DNA from: Bacteroidetes bacterium OLB12
GTDB taxonomy: Bacteria > Bacteroidota > Bacteroidia > Cytophagales > Cyclobacteriaceae
Direction of reading: 5' to 3'
Assembly: GCA_001567185.1 (NCBI GenBank)
Contig: LNFR01000058.1
Location: forward strand, 20,002 to 84,001
Length of the DNA: 64,000 bases
Part shown: piece after piece, positions 33,362 through 43,260 of the stretch
Layout: each line of letters starts with the position of its first letter
Numbering within the stretch: the stretch's first letter is position 1
Position numbers and translations under genes: made by a program
The notes under the pieces: model-generated
Databases searched by the model: none
Told to the model about the DNA's origin: nothing
The model's input: the letters and a program-made list of their open reading frames with translations, nothing else

Positions 33362-34253
33362 AAACTCTTTAGTGCTTCTTCCAATTTCGTGTACTTGAAT
33401 TCAAATCCGGTTTGTTTTATTTTATCTGCACTTACTTTGCTGCCCAATAAAACCAGGTTGGCCATTTCGCCCAGCATTATTTTTAACACAAAACCTGGCA
33501 CAGGAGGCCATACGGGTCGGCCTAAAATTTTACCAATGGTTTTGTCATTTCTTTGTTCGTTACCCAATCCCCACACACGGCATTGTAGGCTCCGCGCAGT
33601 GTTTCATCGGCTACTGCTTTCATAAACAAGGCACACAAATCATCCATGTGAATCCACGAAAGATATTGGTTGCCTCTACCCAATGGAGCGCCCACGAACC
33701 ACCGTACCGGTTTCGCCATTTCGGCCAATGCTCCGCCCTTATCACTTAATACAATACCGATCCGTAATTTTACTACTCTAATGTTGTGGCTACAGATTTT
33801 ATCTGCCTCGCTTTCCCACTGCCTTGTTACGATAGCAAGAAAATCAGACCCTGGTTTGTCTGCTTCTGTAAATACTTCATCGCCTATTCCAAAGCCATAA
33901 TACCCAACTGCCGAAGCGGAAACAAAAGTTGTAACCTGATGAGGTACCGTATTCAATACTTTATTTAATAAGGCAACCGACTTTACCCGGCTATCCAGAA
34001 TTTCGCGCTTGCGCGATTCGGTCCAGCGCTTATCCGCCACACCAGCCCCCGCCAGGTTGATTATCACATCCACACCTTCCAGCGCCTGGCTGTCAAATTC
34101 GCCCGTGTTTACATTCCATACAAATGCAGGAATTTTTCCGGCACGCTTTGTGCGCCCAACATGTACTACCCGATAGCCGTTTTGAAGCAGCATGTTGGTT
34201 AGGTGCGAACCAACCAGGCCTGAAGCTCCGGTTATCAAAATCTTTTTACTCAT
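33352..34253 (-). CDS. TIGR01777-family (SDR39U1-like) epimerase, one frameshift
   Basis: The first 240 residues contain 'ILITGASGLVGSHLTNML' (NAD-binding), 'VDVIINLAGAGVADKRWTESRKREILDSRV', 'SASAVGYYGFGIGDEVFTE' and 'YLSWIHMDDL', typical of the family. The frame stops at 33522; the C-terminal DUF1731-like part 'GRPVWPPVPGFVLKIMLGEMANLVLLGSKV' follows in another frame down to 33352. One missing A in the AAAA run near 33535-33545 restores a 300-residue protein of normal length. The substrate is unknown. Confidence 0.9.
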
Positions 34254-34286
34254 TATTCGTAAATTTGAAACATTAATACAGCAGGC

Positions 34287-34979
34287 ATGAATAAGTTTTT
34301 AGTGGCGATTGGTTTAAGTCTTGTGGTTGCAGCAACACATGCCCAAACCGTAACTGTAAATAAACAAAACGAAAAGGTAAAGAACGAAACTATAGAAGTT
34401 TTTGCCACCACCCTGGAGGGGCGTAAAGAAGATATTCAGCAGGCGTTTACACGCTACCAAAAAGAAATAGGGAAAGTAAAATTCCTTAGTTCACCGGCCG
34501 TAATTACAGAACCCATTATCAGCGGCACACCCTTCAGCAAAGGAATAGTATATGCAGGCAGTCAAACCAGCGATAATTCTACAACGGTTTGGATGGGCAT
34601 TAATCCAGCGGAGTGGGACACAAAAGATGTCCCCTACGCTACGCGCGAACTGGAAAAAATGGTTTACCAATTTGGTATAAAGTTTTATCGCGATCGGGTT
34701 CAAAAACAAATTGATGAAACCCAACAAGCATTGGATGCCGTTGAAAGGCAGCAGCAACGCATGCTCAATCAGGGAAAAGATTTAACAATCAAACTAAGCA
34801 ACAACGAGCAGGAAAAAATTCAACTCGAAAAATCGCTGGAGAATAATAAGCTTGAGAACATTGCTTTAAAAATCCGGATAGAGAATAATAAAAAAGCGCA
34901 GGATTCTTTAGTGGTGGTAAACTCGCAGATAAAAAAGGTAATAGAAAGCCAGAAGGAAAAGCAACGGAAAATTAATTGA
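34287..34979 (+). CDS. Secreted coiled-coil protein, unknown
   Basis: 230 residues with a signal peptide cleaved after 'AATHAQ'. The first domain (about 25-135) is mixed alpha/beta and ends in a helix 'RELEKMVYQFGIKFYRDRV'. The rest, from about residue 140, is one long coiled coil rich in Gln, Asn, Glu and Lys. The convergent neighbour has the same architecture (signal, small domain, 'F..N/F.YR..' junction, coiled coil), so the two are probably distant paralogues or partners. The family is not recognised. Confidence 0.75.
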   Translation: MNKFLVAIGLSLVVAATHAQTVTVNKQNEKVKNETIEVFATTLEGRKEDIQQAFTRYQKEIGKVKFLSSPAVITEPIISGTPFSKGIVYAGSQTSDNSTTVWMGINPAEWDTKDVPYATRELEKMVYQFGIKFYRDRVQKQIDETQQALDAVERQQQRMLNQGKDLTIKLSNNEQEKIQLEKSLENNKLENIALKIRIENNKKAQDSLVVVNSQIKKVIESQKEKQRKIN

Positions 34980-34982
34980 AGA

Positions 34983-35018
34983 AGTAATCTTCTGAAAACA
35001 CCTTTTCAGAAGATTACT
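34983..35018. terminator. Bidirectional terminator between the two coiled-coil genes
   Basis: A 16-bp perfect inverted repeat AGTAATCTTCTGAAAA / TTTTCAGAAGATTACT with a CACC loop lies 4 bp after the upstream stop and just before the stop of the convergent gene. Confidence 0.85.
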
Positions 35019-35025
35019 GGAATGA

Positions 35026-35992
35026 TTAGCGAATTTTATCAACCATGGCTTCTAAGCCCCTGATGTATCCCCGCTGCTTGGAGATAGCTTGCTTCTTCAG
35101 GTATTGATCTTCCAGGTTGTTTCTGATTTTCTCTTTTATAGACTCAATTTCTGCCCGGCTTTTTACAATCTTCTTATTCAAAGATTCATTCTCATCGCGC
35201 AACTTTTTTGTTCTCTTTGTTCATATCGGCAAGCACTTTCTCCGCTGTCTTTTTGGTTTCCTTTTCTTTGATGGTTGTAATAAGCTCCTTTTGTTTATAG
35301 ATCTCTTTTATTTTAATATCCTGGGCTCCAACATTAACTTTGATATCCATGTTTGCATTGTTGATATCGGCTTCTAATTTTTTGATATCGGTATGCATCC
35401 CCTGATTCTGATCCATTAATTTCCGCAACTCTTTTTCCTGGCTTTCCAACTTATTGTTTTCTGCCTTTATCCGATTTTGCGTGTGTTCTTTATATTGATT
35501 TACAGCAAACGTGCGTGCATACTCGCGGCTCAAATTTGCTTTATGGGCATCAACGGATTCTTCTATAAACACAGAGTCTTGCTCAAAGAAGAACACAACC
35601 CGCACACTACTGTCCATTTTGGTTAACAACGCGTACACATCCAACGGTTTATCGGAGATAGCCGTAAGGAGTGTGCCTTGCACAGAAAACTCGTTATTGG
35701 TTTTCACAACTTTGGATTTTGTTTTGTTGCGTATGCTGTTTTGCAGATTTTTTTCTATCTGATCGGATGCTACCTCCGGTATATCTACCTGAAATCCTGG
35801 CTTAGCCCCTTTTGACATGGTTGCACTAACTGCTTCCACTATTACCGATTTCGGGTTAATAACAGGGATAACCACTTCAACCGGAAGCTCGGTATTATTT
35901 ACCAGCTGGCTTACCGAATCGCGCTTTATCTCCTGACCATTTACCAGTACGGCAAACAGGAGCGCAGCCCCGGCAAAAACTACTTTTTTCAT
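35026..35992 (-). CDS. Secreted coiled-coil protein, unknown, one frameshift
   Basis: An N-terminal signal peptide ('GAALLFAVLVNGQ') is followed by a globular part (about 30-150) and a coiled coil. The frame appears to stop at 35192 after 'MNKENKKVAR', but the next frame continues the coiled coil with 'LRDENESLNKKIVKSRAEIESIKEKI' and ends 'YIRGLEAMVDKIR' at 35026. One surplus A in the six-A run at about 35199-35207 explains the break, giving 321 residues. The layout parallels the convergent 34.3-kb gene. Function unknown. Confidence 0.75.
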
Positions 35993-36186
35993 ACCATTGT
36001 ATTTTAAATTCTACGCGAAATTAGCAATGTTTCTTCAAAGCAGAAACGGCTGCCCCGGCCGGGCCGATATGGGAAATAGCTTCAGCCCTTAAAACTGATG
36101 AAAAATCCAATGGCGCAGAATAAAATACCTAAAAACAAAAAACTACAGTATTACTATTGCGGGGGTAACCCTTCAATTAATAATCT

Positions 36187-36741
36187 CTACTGAAAACCCT
36201 GTTCCGTTTTTGTTCTCCACCTTCGGGCTGTTTTGTCGTAGTAGGTAATGTCATCAGGAAACTCGATGTACTCTGTACCGTTTGAATTTTTAGTTTGGTA
36301 TGCTACAAGCGATTCTCCCTGTACCATTTTTTCAAACAGAAACAGGCCTCGCTTTTGAAGGGTATCGGGCACCATTTTCCAGGTACGGAATACTTCTTCA
36401 TAGGCATTTATTTCGTTCGATTTCAAAGTAAACCTGCCGCCCGTTGCTACGCGTTTATCAGCCAAACTTGGGGCTCTTCGGCTTACCAGAAAATAATGTT
36501 CATTGCCATTAATGTAGTAAGCCTCAAACTTATGCAACGCTGCCTGTTTCAGGTAAAAAGTATCGTAGGCCGGATAAAACCTTTCTTCGAATGTTAATCC
36601 TTCCGGTGCGCGTGCTACATACCGGATTATTTTATTCATCAGTTCTGTTTTTTGGGTATCTGACAGATGGCTTTCTACATTGTATGCTTGTTCTCTTTTA
36701 CAAGCAGCCATTATCAAAACAAGAATCCAAATCTTTTTCAT
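36187..36741 (-). CDS. Unknown lipoprotein
   Basis: 184 residues; 'MKKIWILVLIMAACKREQ' is a lipoprotein signal with Cys14. The rest is an alpha/beta soluble domain ('ELMNKIIRYVARAPEGLTFEERF', 'FEAYYINGNEHYFLVSRRAPSLADKRVATGGRF') of a type common in Bacteroidota but with no assigned function that I know. A terminator upstream (36763-36796) separates it from the TonB receptor/beta-helix genes, so it should have its own promoter. The 190 bp on its 5' side in the window toward 36000 hold nothing recognisable. Confidence 0.7.
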   Translation of the reverse strand: MKKIWILVLIMAACKREQAYNVESHLSDTQKTELMNKIIRYVARAPEGLTFEERFYPAYDTFYLKQAALHKFEAYYINGNEHYFLVSRRAPSLADKRVATGGRFTLKSNEINAYEEVFRTWKMVPDTLQKRGLFLFEKMVQGESLVAYQTKNSNGTEYIEFPDDITYYDKTARRWRTKTEQGFQ

Positions 36742-36762
36742 CTGCTTAAATATTATAAAAAC

Positions 36763-36796
36763 AGGAAGGCCTGATCCTTGTGGAGCAGGTCTTCCT
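36763..36796 (-). terminator. Terminator of the TonB receptor/beta-helix unit
   Basis: On the minus strand AGGAAGACCTG pairs with CAGGCCTTCCT (one mismatch), followed by GTTTTTAT. It lies just after the beta-helix lipoprotein stop codon. Confidence 0.8.
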
Positions 36797-36818
36797 CTAA
36801 ATTATCGCACACCAATTC

Positions 36819-38601
36819 TTAGTAGGCCTTGTTCAATGGTTGAAATTCGGCCCAGCCATCGGTCCAATCGGTAGTACCAAATGCGCCACGGAAAGTACCA
36901 GTGGTATTGAAGAATGGATTTCCAGCAATTTTTGCATCTGTAAAGTTTGCGCCCGTGTTTAAATTGTTTTCTCCTTCCTCTCCGGCCACTAATGAGAAGT
37001 TTGGATTGGATGGATAGGTAGATGCTGTTTGAGAACCCCAGAATAACGAGCCAGTAATACCAAGGTTGGCATAGGTGCTTACATTGGTTACATTGTTGAA
37101 GGTGGTGTTGTTATTGTTTGCCCAATAAGTTGCAATAGCGGTGGCATCTCCCCCATTCAAACCGGTTACAAACTGACCATCGGCCGCGGTGCTGGAAGCA
37201 GCGGTACCCGCAGTTGAAGGAATACTTAATACGTTGTTGGCCAGTTTAGCCGCTCCATTGGTAAGGTTGGTAAGCGTTCCTGCATCATCTACCCGCAAAC
37301 CAATGCGGTAGCCGGCAAAGAATGAATTGAAAATAGAAATAGCAGATCTTCTTCTGATGTGTAATGCATTCTGATAGTTGGCCGAAATAGATCGCGATTG
37401 AATTTCGCGTGGACCTAATACCGTAATGTTCGAGAAAACTCCGCGTGTACAACCAATCGAAGTTGCGTCATCACAAATCCCCGCAAGGGCATTTCCATTT
37501 CCCTGGTTATCGCTTTCAAACGCATTTGACCCTGATTGATCAGCGAAGAATGGATTGCGCACTACTAATCCAAATTGTACGTTGCCTCCCCATCCAAAGT
37601 CGGTGTCAAAATCATCATCCCAGGTAGAGTGCGACACCAGGTATTTTCCATTAACCGTTCCTCCAAACCATTCAAAACCATCATCACCTCCAAATGAAAC
37701 CTGAACGTATTCAACCGTTGTACCGTTCCCTACTCCGCCAAAAGTAATGCTGTTGGTTTCGTTATTGGGGGTTAACTCAATGCCTGCGTATTCAACACGC
37801 ACATATTTCAATGAGCCCGAGTTTTCTGTTGCATGCGTAGCGGGTGTGGCCGATTCTGCTATCGTACTACCATAATTTTGAGTTGGTGAAATACCTTCAA
37901 TGGCGGGCTTTGCCGTTTGGTTAACAAAAGCATTTCCCAGAATTACCAACCCGCCCCAATCGCCACGGTCTCTTTCTCCGGCTGCTTGCGCAGAAGTAAA
38001 TACAATCGGATTGTTGGCAGTACCTTCAGCTATTAGTTTACCACCGGGTTGCACTATTAATGTGGCCTTGGTGGCTTTATCCCCTTTAATTACTGTTCCT
38101 GCCGGAATCGTTAAAGTAACTCCATTTGGAATAAACACCTGCCCTTTCAACAAATAAGGATTGGTCGCATCCAGTGTTTGTGTGGTGAGTGTACCCTGAA
38201 GTGTAATTAAAGGATCGCCCACGGTTACCACAAAGTTGGTGATGGTGGATGGAAGTCCCTTCTTATCTATTATCTGAAATGCCACAATAATTTTTGATCC
38301 TACCACCGCATTTTCCGGAATGGTATATTCAAACTCGATTGGATTTGAAAGATCTGTTGTTGAGATATCGCGTGTTTCTGCTTCTTCACCTCCTACATAA
38401 ATCACCAGGTCTTGCGCACCATTAGGTGCCACTACCGCAAGGGTAGCCACAACCCCTCCTCCCGGAATGTTTTGTGCCGATGCGGGTGTTACTTCTACTG
38501 TGGGGGCTGCACTAATCGTTTCATCTTCTTTGCAGCTTTGAATTGTACCTACTGCACTTACCATAAGCAGCAGTACAAACATTCTCGTCCATTTTTTTCA
38601 T
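36819..38601 (-). CDS. Beta-helix outer lipoprotein, frameshift in signal peptide
   Basis: From the first in-frame ATG the protein would start 'MFVLLLMVSAVGTIQSCKEDE'. Removing one base from the seven-T/A run at 38592-38598 restores an upstream start at 38601 and a classic lipoprotein signal 'MKKWTRMFVLLLMVS' with lipobox 'IQSC', giving 593 residues. After an Ig-like segment come right-handed beta-helix type repeats ('GKLIAEGTANNPIVFTSAQ', 'GDWGGLVILGNAFVNQ', 'VQVSFGGDDGFEWFGGTVNGKYLV', 'DWTDGWAEFQPLNKAY'). Such proteins commonly accompany a TonB-dependent receptor, encoded just upstream here, and are probably its surface partner. Confidence 0.8.
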
Positions 38602-38727
38602 ACGTATTGTTTTGTTTTCGTGCAAAATTATACTGGTGATGAATGGTGGTGATGAAAGCGCAATTATCAATTCATTACCTCTGTGTTAACATCCGCGCTT
38701 ACCCGTTGTAAAAATTTTTACGAGCGT

Positions 38728-41526
38728 TTAATTATTTAGCTTCATGCTAAAGGAAATGGCAACCTGAGCCCCCGCTTGATATCCTCTCATCAAAGGTTCA
38801 TCATCCTGTATTTTGCTATCATTATTACTATCCTGTGTAAAGGAATACTTTGCATTCAGTAAGTTTTGAACATTTATTTTCACTTCGTACCGATTGAATG
38901 CCTTCCCTACCTGAAGATCAAGCATGTTGCGGGGCATTTCAAACCAGGTTGGATACAGTACATCTCCTACAACAAAAATTCGTTTCCCAAATACATTGTA
39001 GGCTATGTTGGCCGATAATCCGGATTGATCGTCTTTATAGTATGCGCCTGCATTGATGATATAGGGCGATTGCCCTGTGAGTGGCCTGATGCGTGCCTGG
39101 TTGGTAGCCCCGGCCCCAACATCCACCTCGCTCTTAATTAATGCCGCATTTATATTCAGAGACGTGTTTCGAAGAAATTTGGTAACGCCCAGGCTGGCCA
39201 GTGATTTTCTTATTTCTACTTCAACTCCATAGCTATTTGCCTTTGGCGAATTGCTGTAATAGAACTGAGGGCTTTCACCCACAATCTGGTTATATAGTTC
39301 GATCGGATCTTTGAATGATTTATAAAACCCGCCTACGCTAATTAATTCGTCAGGGTTCGGATACATTTCCCAACGCACATCTATATTGTTTACATAAGCT
39401 GTTTTAAGGGCCGGGTTTCCGATAATGTTTGCATCCAGTTCAAACTGATAGAACAAGAATGGTGCAAGTTCCCGAAACTCCGGCCGATTGATGGATCGTG
39501 CATAGGCCAATCGTACAAGCGAACGATCAGACAAGTTATAGGCAACATTGAGAGATGGGAGCGGAGCCACTACAATATTCTCTACATGAACCGGGCCTTG
39601 ATTTGAAACAGCGGTTAGGGTTTGCCTGTTATATTCGGCACGAACGCCAACCGAAACATCGAATTGATTAAGTGGAAAGGAGCTGCCAGCGTAACCAGCT
39701 ATCAATTGGTTTGTTCCGCCATAAGAATCGGATAAGTTGGTTCCTTCTTCTATGGTGAGCCCGCCATTTCGATCCATGTTAGATGGTGCAAAAACCTGAC
39801 TAAGAGGAAGTGTGATGATGTTCTGAACCGTAGAAGGATCGCTTGCCAGGTAGCTGAGGTAACGAGCATCGAACTCCCGCGTACGAAGTTCAATTAAAGT
39901 TCCAGCACGCAACAGTGGAGTGCGCTTACTGTCAGGGTTGCCAAACTTGTGTTCTAAGTTTAAACTATTGCTGTAGCTCACATCTTTTAAAGAAGACCAG
40001 AAACGGCTTGCGTCAAACAGGTTGCTGTTAGGAGGCAATTGCATGAAGTAAGGGACCTCTGTTCCACGCAAAGACTGATCGCGCAAGGTGCGAAACCTGC
40101 GGTAATCCGGCTCAGACTTGCTGATGCGGTTTACACCACCCGTCCACGTAAACTTGCTGTTACCAAACTGATGTGTTCCTTGTAACTGCCCGGAGTAAAT
40201 TCCACGACTTAAAAAATAATATTCGTAGTTCAGGCGATCAAAATTGGGCAACTGCACATAATCAACACCGGCTCGTACGGTTGTACGATTTTCACCCAGC
40301 TGAACAAAGAAGTTCTTGAATTCAATGCTATGATTGTTGTTGAGTTTGAAATCCCAATTATGTAAAGCACTTACGCGAACTTCTTCGGTGCTGCTATTAT
40401 CTGTAAACCTGAAACGAGGAGTAAGGGTCCCATTCAAAAATTCGTTAAACCGATTAAAGTCTGCATTAAAAGTTTTGAACGTTTTTGAATACGCTATGGA
40501 GGTGTAATTCCCTGCTTCAATTCTGCCCATATTAAAAGTCTGTGAGGTTGTAAAATTCCCGCCAAAGTCAACCGGAGCATTGTTTTGCAAAAGGGCAAAA
40601 TTATTGGTAAGTGATTTACCGGCCCGTTCGCGCAAAGCCGATTCGCGGCCGGATGCCTGCAGTTGGGCGGTAGTTGGAAATGTGGCCGGCAGGGCGCGGA
40701 ATCCATTATCAAAACCAAGAAAATCGGTTGGGCTGCCTTCTGCTGAATTGTAATTTCGAAAAGTGGTGTTTTGCCTGTATCCTACACTAAATCCGATTTT
40801 TGTAAAATTTTCGGCTGCGATGTTTTTCGTTTTTACCTGAATCAACCCGCCTGCAAAATCGGATGGTTGTTCGGCCGTGCCTGATTTGTAAATCATCATT
40901 TGATCAATAAACCCGGCTGGAATCAAATCGTAAGAAAAAGATCTTGAATCGGTTTCGGTGCTTGGTCCAATAGCTCCATTTATCATTATCTGATTATAGC
41001 GTTGGGGCACTCCGCGTATAACAATAAACCGGTTGTCGGCAATTGTAATGCCCGGCACCCGTTGCGCAATTTGTGCCGCATCCCGATCAGGCAGTTTTGT
41101 TATTTGTTCTGAAGAGATACCACTTACTACCAATTTACTGTTGCGGATAGCGCCAATCAGGTTTACATCTGTTGTAATTTCTTTTTTAGCTGTAACAACA
41201 ACCTCTTCCAGTTCTGCCACATCTTCAGCCAATGTTATTTCCAGGTTAGTGCTTTTGCCGCTCTCTACGGTTACATCGGATATCGTTTGAGTTTTATAGG
41301 TTACGGATGACACCACCAGGTTATACGTACCCGGTTGGAGACGGGAGATGGTGAAGTTTCCATCAAGATCGGTTGCGGCACCAACCGTTGTTCCATCAAT
41401 CACCACATTTGCACCAATAATGGTTTCCGATTTTGTGTCGATTACCCTTCCACTTATGCTGCCTTGTTGAGCAAAGACCACAGCGGCAAGAGAAACAAAA
41501 ATGAATGAAAGGAAAAAGCACCTCAT
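38728..41526 (-). CDS. TonB-dependent outer-membrane receptor with carboxypeptidase-like N-domain
   Basis: 932 residues from ATG 41526 (MRCFFLSFIFVSLAAVVFAQ, signal peptide). Residues about 25-110 are the CarboxypepD_reg-like beta-sandwich ('GSISGRVIDTKSETIIGANVVIDG'). A plug domain follows ('ITKLPDRDAAQIAQRVPGITI', 'IVIRGVPQRYNQIMING'), then the 22-strand barrel, ending 'QVAISFSMKLNN'. It imports a large substrate at the outer membrane using TonB energy. With the beta-helix lipoprotein 126 bp downstream it forms a SusC-like uptake pair; the substrate is unknown. Confidence 0.92.
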   Translation of the reverse strand: MRCFFLSFIFVSLAAVVFAQQGSISGRVIDTKSETIIGANVVIDGTTVGAATDLDGNFTISRLQPGTYNLVVSSVTYKTQTISDVTVESGKSTNLEITLAEDVAELEEVVVTAKKEITTDVNLIGAIRNSKLVVSGISSEQITKLPDRDAAQIAQRVPGITIADNRFIVIRGVPQRYNQIMINGAIGPSTETDSRSFSYDLIPAGFIDQMMIYKSGTAEQPSDFAGGLIQVKTKNIAAENFTKIGFSVGYRQNTTFRNYNSAEGSPTDFLGFDNGFRALPATFPTTAQLQASGRESALRERAGKSLTNNFALLQNNAPVDFGGNFTTSQTFNMGRIEAGNYTSIAYSKTFKTFNADFNRFNEFLNGTLTPRFRFTDNSSTEEVRVSALHNWDFKLNNNHSIEFKNFFVQLGENRTTVRAGVDYVQLPNFDRLNYEYYFLSRGIYSGQLQGTHQFGNSKFTWTGGVNRISKSEPDYRRFRTLRDQSLRGTEVPYFMQLPPNSNLFDASRFWSSLKDVSYSNSLNLEHKFGNPDSKRTPLLRAGTLIELRTREFDARYLSYLASDPSTVQNIITLPLSQVFAPSNMDRNGGLTIEEGTNLSDSYGGTNQLIAGYAGSSFPLNQFDVSVGVRAEYNRQTLTAVSNQGPVHVENIVVAPLPSLNVAYNLSDRSLVRLAYARSINRPEFRELAPFLFYQFELDANIIGNPALKTAYVNNIDVRWEMYPNPDELISVGGFYKSFKDPIELYNQIVGESPQFYYSNSPKANSYGVEVEIRKSLASLGVTKFLRNTSLNINAALIKSEVDVGAGATNQARIRPLTGQSPYIINAGAYYKDDQSGLSANIAYNVFGKRIFVVGDVLYPTWFEMPRNMLDLQVGKAFNRYEVKINVQNLLNAKYSFTQDSNNDSKIQDDEPLMRGYQAGAQVAISFSMKLNN

Positions 41527-41757
41527 GGGATTCTGATTTTTTTCCCACAAAAGTGACGCAGCAATATTATCCTGATGAGGCGGCTATATTACGGAATTGT
41601 TAAAGCAAAGGGGTATTCGCCCGTTTCTTGTGCTTAAAAGAAAAATAGTTTATGATGTTCCGTAGCCAGACAAATCCTGAAAATGAGATCATTAAACCAT
41701 ACCCCAGGATAAGACTACCTTACATCATTTTGAGATAATCTTTAACTCTTGCTCGCG

Positions 41758-42747
41758 CTATTTCGTAATCGGTACTTTGGTTAGCAACGCTTTAATAATG
41801 TCTTTGGTGCGCACGTTATCGGCCTCGGCCTCGTAGTTGAGGATAATGCGGTGGTTCATTACATCCAGCGCTACCTCTTTGATATCTTCCGGCAACACAT
41901 AATCGCGGCCATCCATAAAGGCCACCGCTTTTGCAGCCAAATTCATGTTGATGCTGGCGCGGGGCGAAGCACCAAACTGAATGTATTGCGCTTCGTGTTC
42001 TAACTTATACTCTTTCGGTTTGCGCGTGGCGGTTACCAACTCAATAATATATTTTTCCAACGACTCGGACATCTTCACTTTGTTCACTGCCTCGCGGATA
42101 GAGAAAATGTCTTCTTTGGTAAGGATGGGATTTACATCGTAGCTAAACTGCATGTTGGAAATTCTGCGCATAATTTCCAGTTCATGTTCTTTGGTGGGGT
42201 AGTCCACAAATACTTTCATCATAAACCGGTCTATCTGTGCTTCGGGCAGTGGATAGGTTCCTTCGTTTTCAACCGGGTTTTGGGTGGCCATTACCAGAAA
42301 GGGTTTATCCAGCCTGAAGGTAGTTTCGCCAATGGTTACCTGTTTCTCCTGCATCGCCTCCAGCAAAGCCGATTGTACTTTGGCTGGCGAGCGGTTAATC
42401 TCATCGGCCAGCACAATGTTGGCGAAGATGGGGCCTTTCTTCACTTCAAATTTTCCTTCCTTCTGATTGTAGATCATGGTTCCCACCAAATCGGCAGGCA
42501 ACAAATCCGGAGTAAACTGTATACGGGCAAAATCGAGGTGCAGTACGCGGGCAACAGTACTAATGGTAAGGGTTTTGGCCAGGCCCGGCACCCCTTCCAG
42601 CAAAATGTGGCCGTTCGTAAATAAGCCTACCAACAGGCGGTTTACCATATACTCCTGCCCCACTACTACCTTGGCTACTTCTGCGTAAACCTGTTTTACC
42701 TTTTGCGCGTGTTCCTGCTGAATTTCTGTTGCGTCTGCAAATGCCAT
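41758..42747 (-). CDS. MoxR-family AAA+ ATPase
   Basis: 329 residues from ATG 42747 (MAFADATEIQQEH); upstream in-frame codons are not convincing. Walker A is 'LLEGVPGLAKT', Walker B 'NIVLADEINRSPAKVQSALLEAMQE', sensor 1 'FLVMATQNPVENEGTYPLPEAQIDRF'. The AAA lid ends the protein with 'RASINMNLAAKAVAFMDGRDYVLPEDI'. MoxR ATPases act as chaperones assembling metal- or VWA-domain proteins. Usually a DUF58/VWA (BatA-like) operon follows; none is seen downstream here, which is mildly unusual. Confidence 0.94.
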   Translation of the reverse strand: MAFADATEIQQEHAQKVKQVYAEVAKVVVGQEYMVNRLLVGLFTNGHILLEGVPGLAKTLTISTVARVLHLDFARIQFTPDLLPADLVGTMIYNQKEGKFEVKKGPIFANIVLADEINRSPAKVQSALLEAMQEKQVTIGETTFRLDKPFLVMATQNPVENEGTYPLPEAQIDRFMMKVFVDYPTKEHELEIMRRISNMQFSYDVNPILTKEDIFSIREAVNKVKMSESLEKYIIELVTATRKPKEYKLEHEAQYIQFGASPRASINMNLAAKAVAFMDGRDYVLPEDIKEVALDVMNHRIILNYEAEADNVRTKDIIKALLTKVPITK

Positions 42748-42854
42748 AACCGGATCGATTCTCGTGAATTTAAAACGCAATAATAACCAATTGGGATTAA
42801 AATTTTTGCGGAATATTTTCCATTGGTCTTGATCTGCCCTGAATAGCAAATTAT

Positions 42855-42975
42855 TAACCGCTAAGGCGCAGAGGCGCTAAAGTTTTTTTTGGCAGCTAAT
42901 ACCAAATAAATATCCAACCAACGGACTAAGGCCCGAGGAGGCGCTAAGAATTCTTTGCGACTTGTCGGCACTGCG
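42855..42975. repeat. Degenerate copies of the GGCGCAGAGGCGCTAAG repeat
   Basis: AACCGCTAAGGCGCAGAGGCGCTAAAG at 42855-42881 and GAGGAGGCGCTAAGAATTCTTTGCG at about 42936-42960 (with a CTGCGGTTT end at 42971-42979) are related to the hairpin units at 29522-29675. They fill the gap between the MoxR and SemiSWEET genes. Confidence 0.6.
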
Positions 42976-42993
42976 GTTTACGCCCTTTTTGCC

Positions 42994-43248
42994 TTACTTA
43001 AACGTAAGTTTGAAATAAACCAGCACCAGGCTAAGGGTAAATACAATTCCATTGGCAACAATTACCGGCCAAAGCATCAGGGCAAAACCATAAACTAACC
43101 AAACGATGGTGCTAAGCACTACAATCAGCATCATGGTTAAACTCAGATCACCGGCCTTTTTGGTTTGCCAGGTTTTATAAACCTGTGGCATAAAGGTGAT
43201 GCAGGTTAAAAAGCTACCGAAGTAGCCAAAGAGATCGATGTAGGTCAT
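42994..43248 (-). CDS. SemiSWEET-family sugar transporter
   Basis: 84 residues forming a single three-helix bundle: 'FGYFGSFLTCITFMPQVYKTW' with the PQ motif, 'SLTMMLIVVLSTIVWLVYGFAL' and 'WPVIVANGIVFTLSLVLVYFKL'. Size and motifs are those of bacterial SemiSWEETs, which dimerise in the inner membrane to move sugars. It is 12 bp downstream of the exonuclease-GIY-YIG gene on the same strand. Confidence 0.9.
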   Translation of the reverse strand: MTYIDLFGYFGSFLTCITFMPQVYKTWQTKKAGDLSLTMMLIVVLSTIVWLVYGFALMLWPVIVANGIVFTLSLVLVYFKLTFK

Positions 43249-43260
43249 AGATATTACGAA

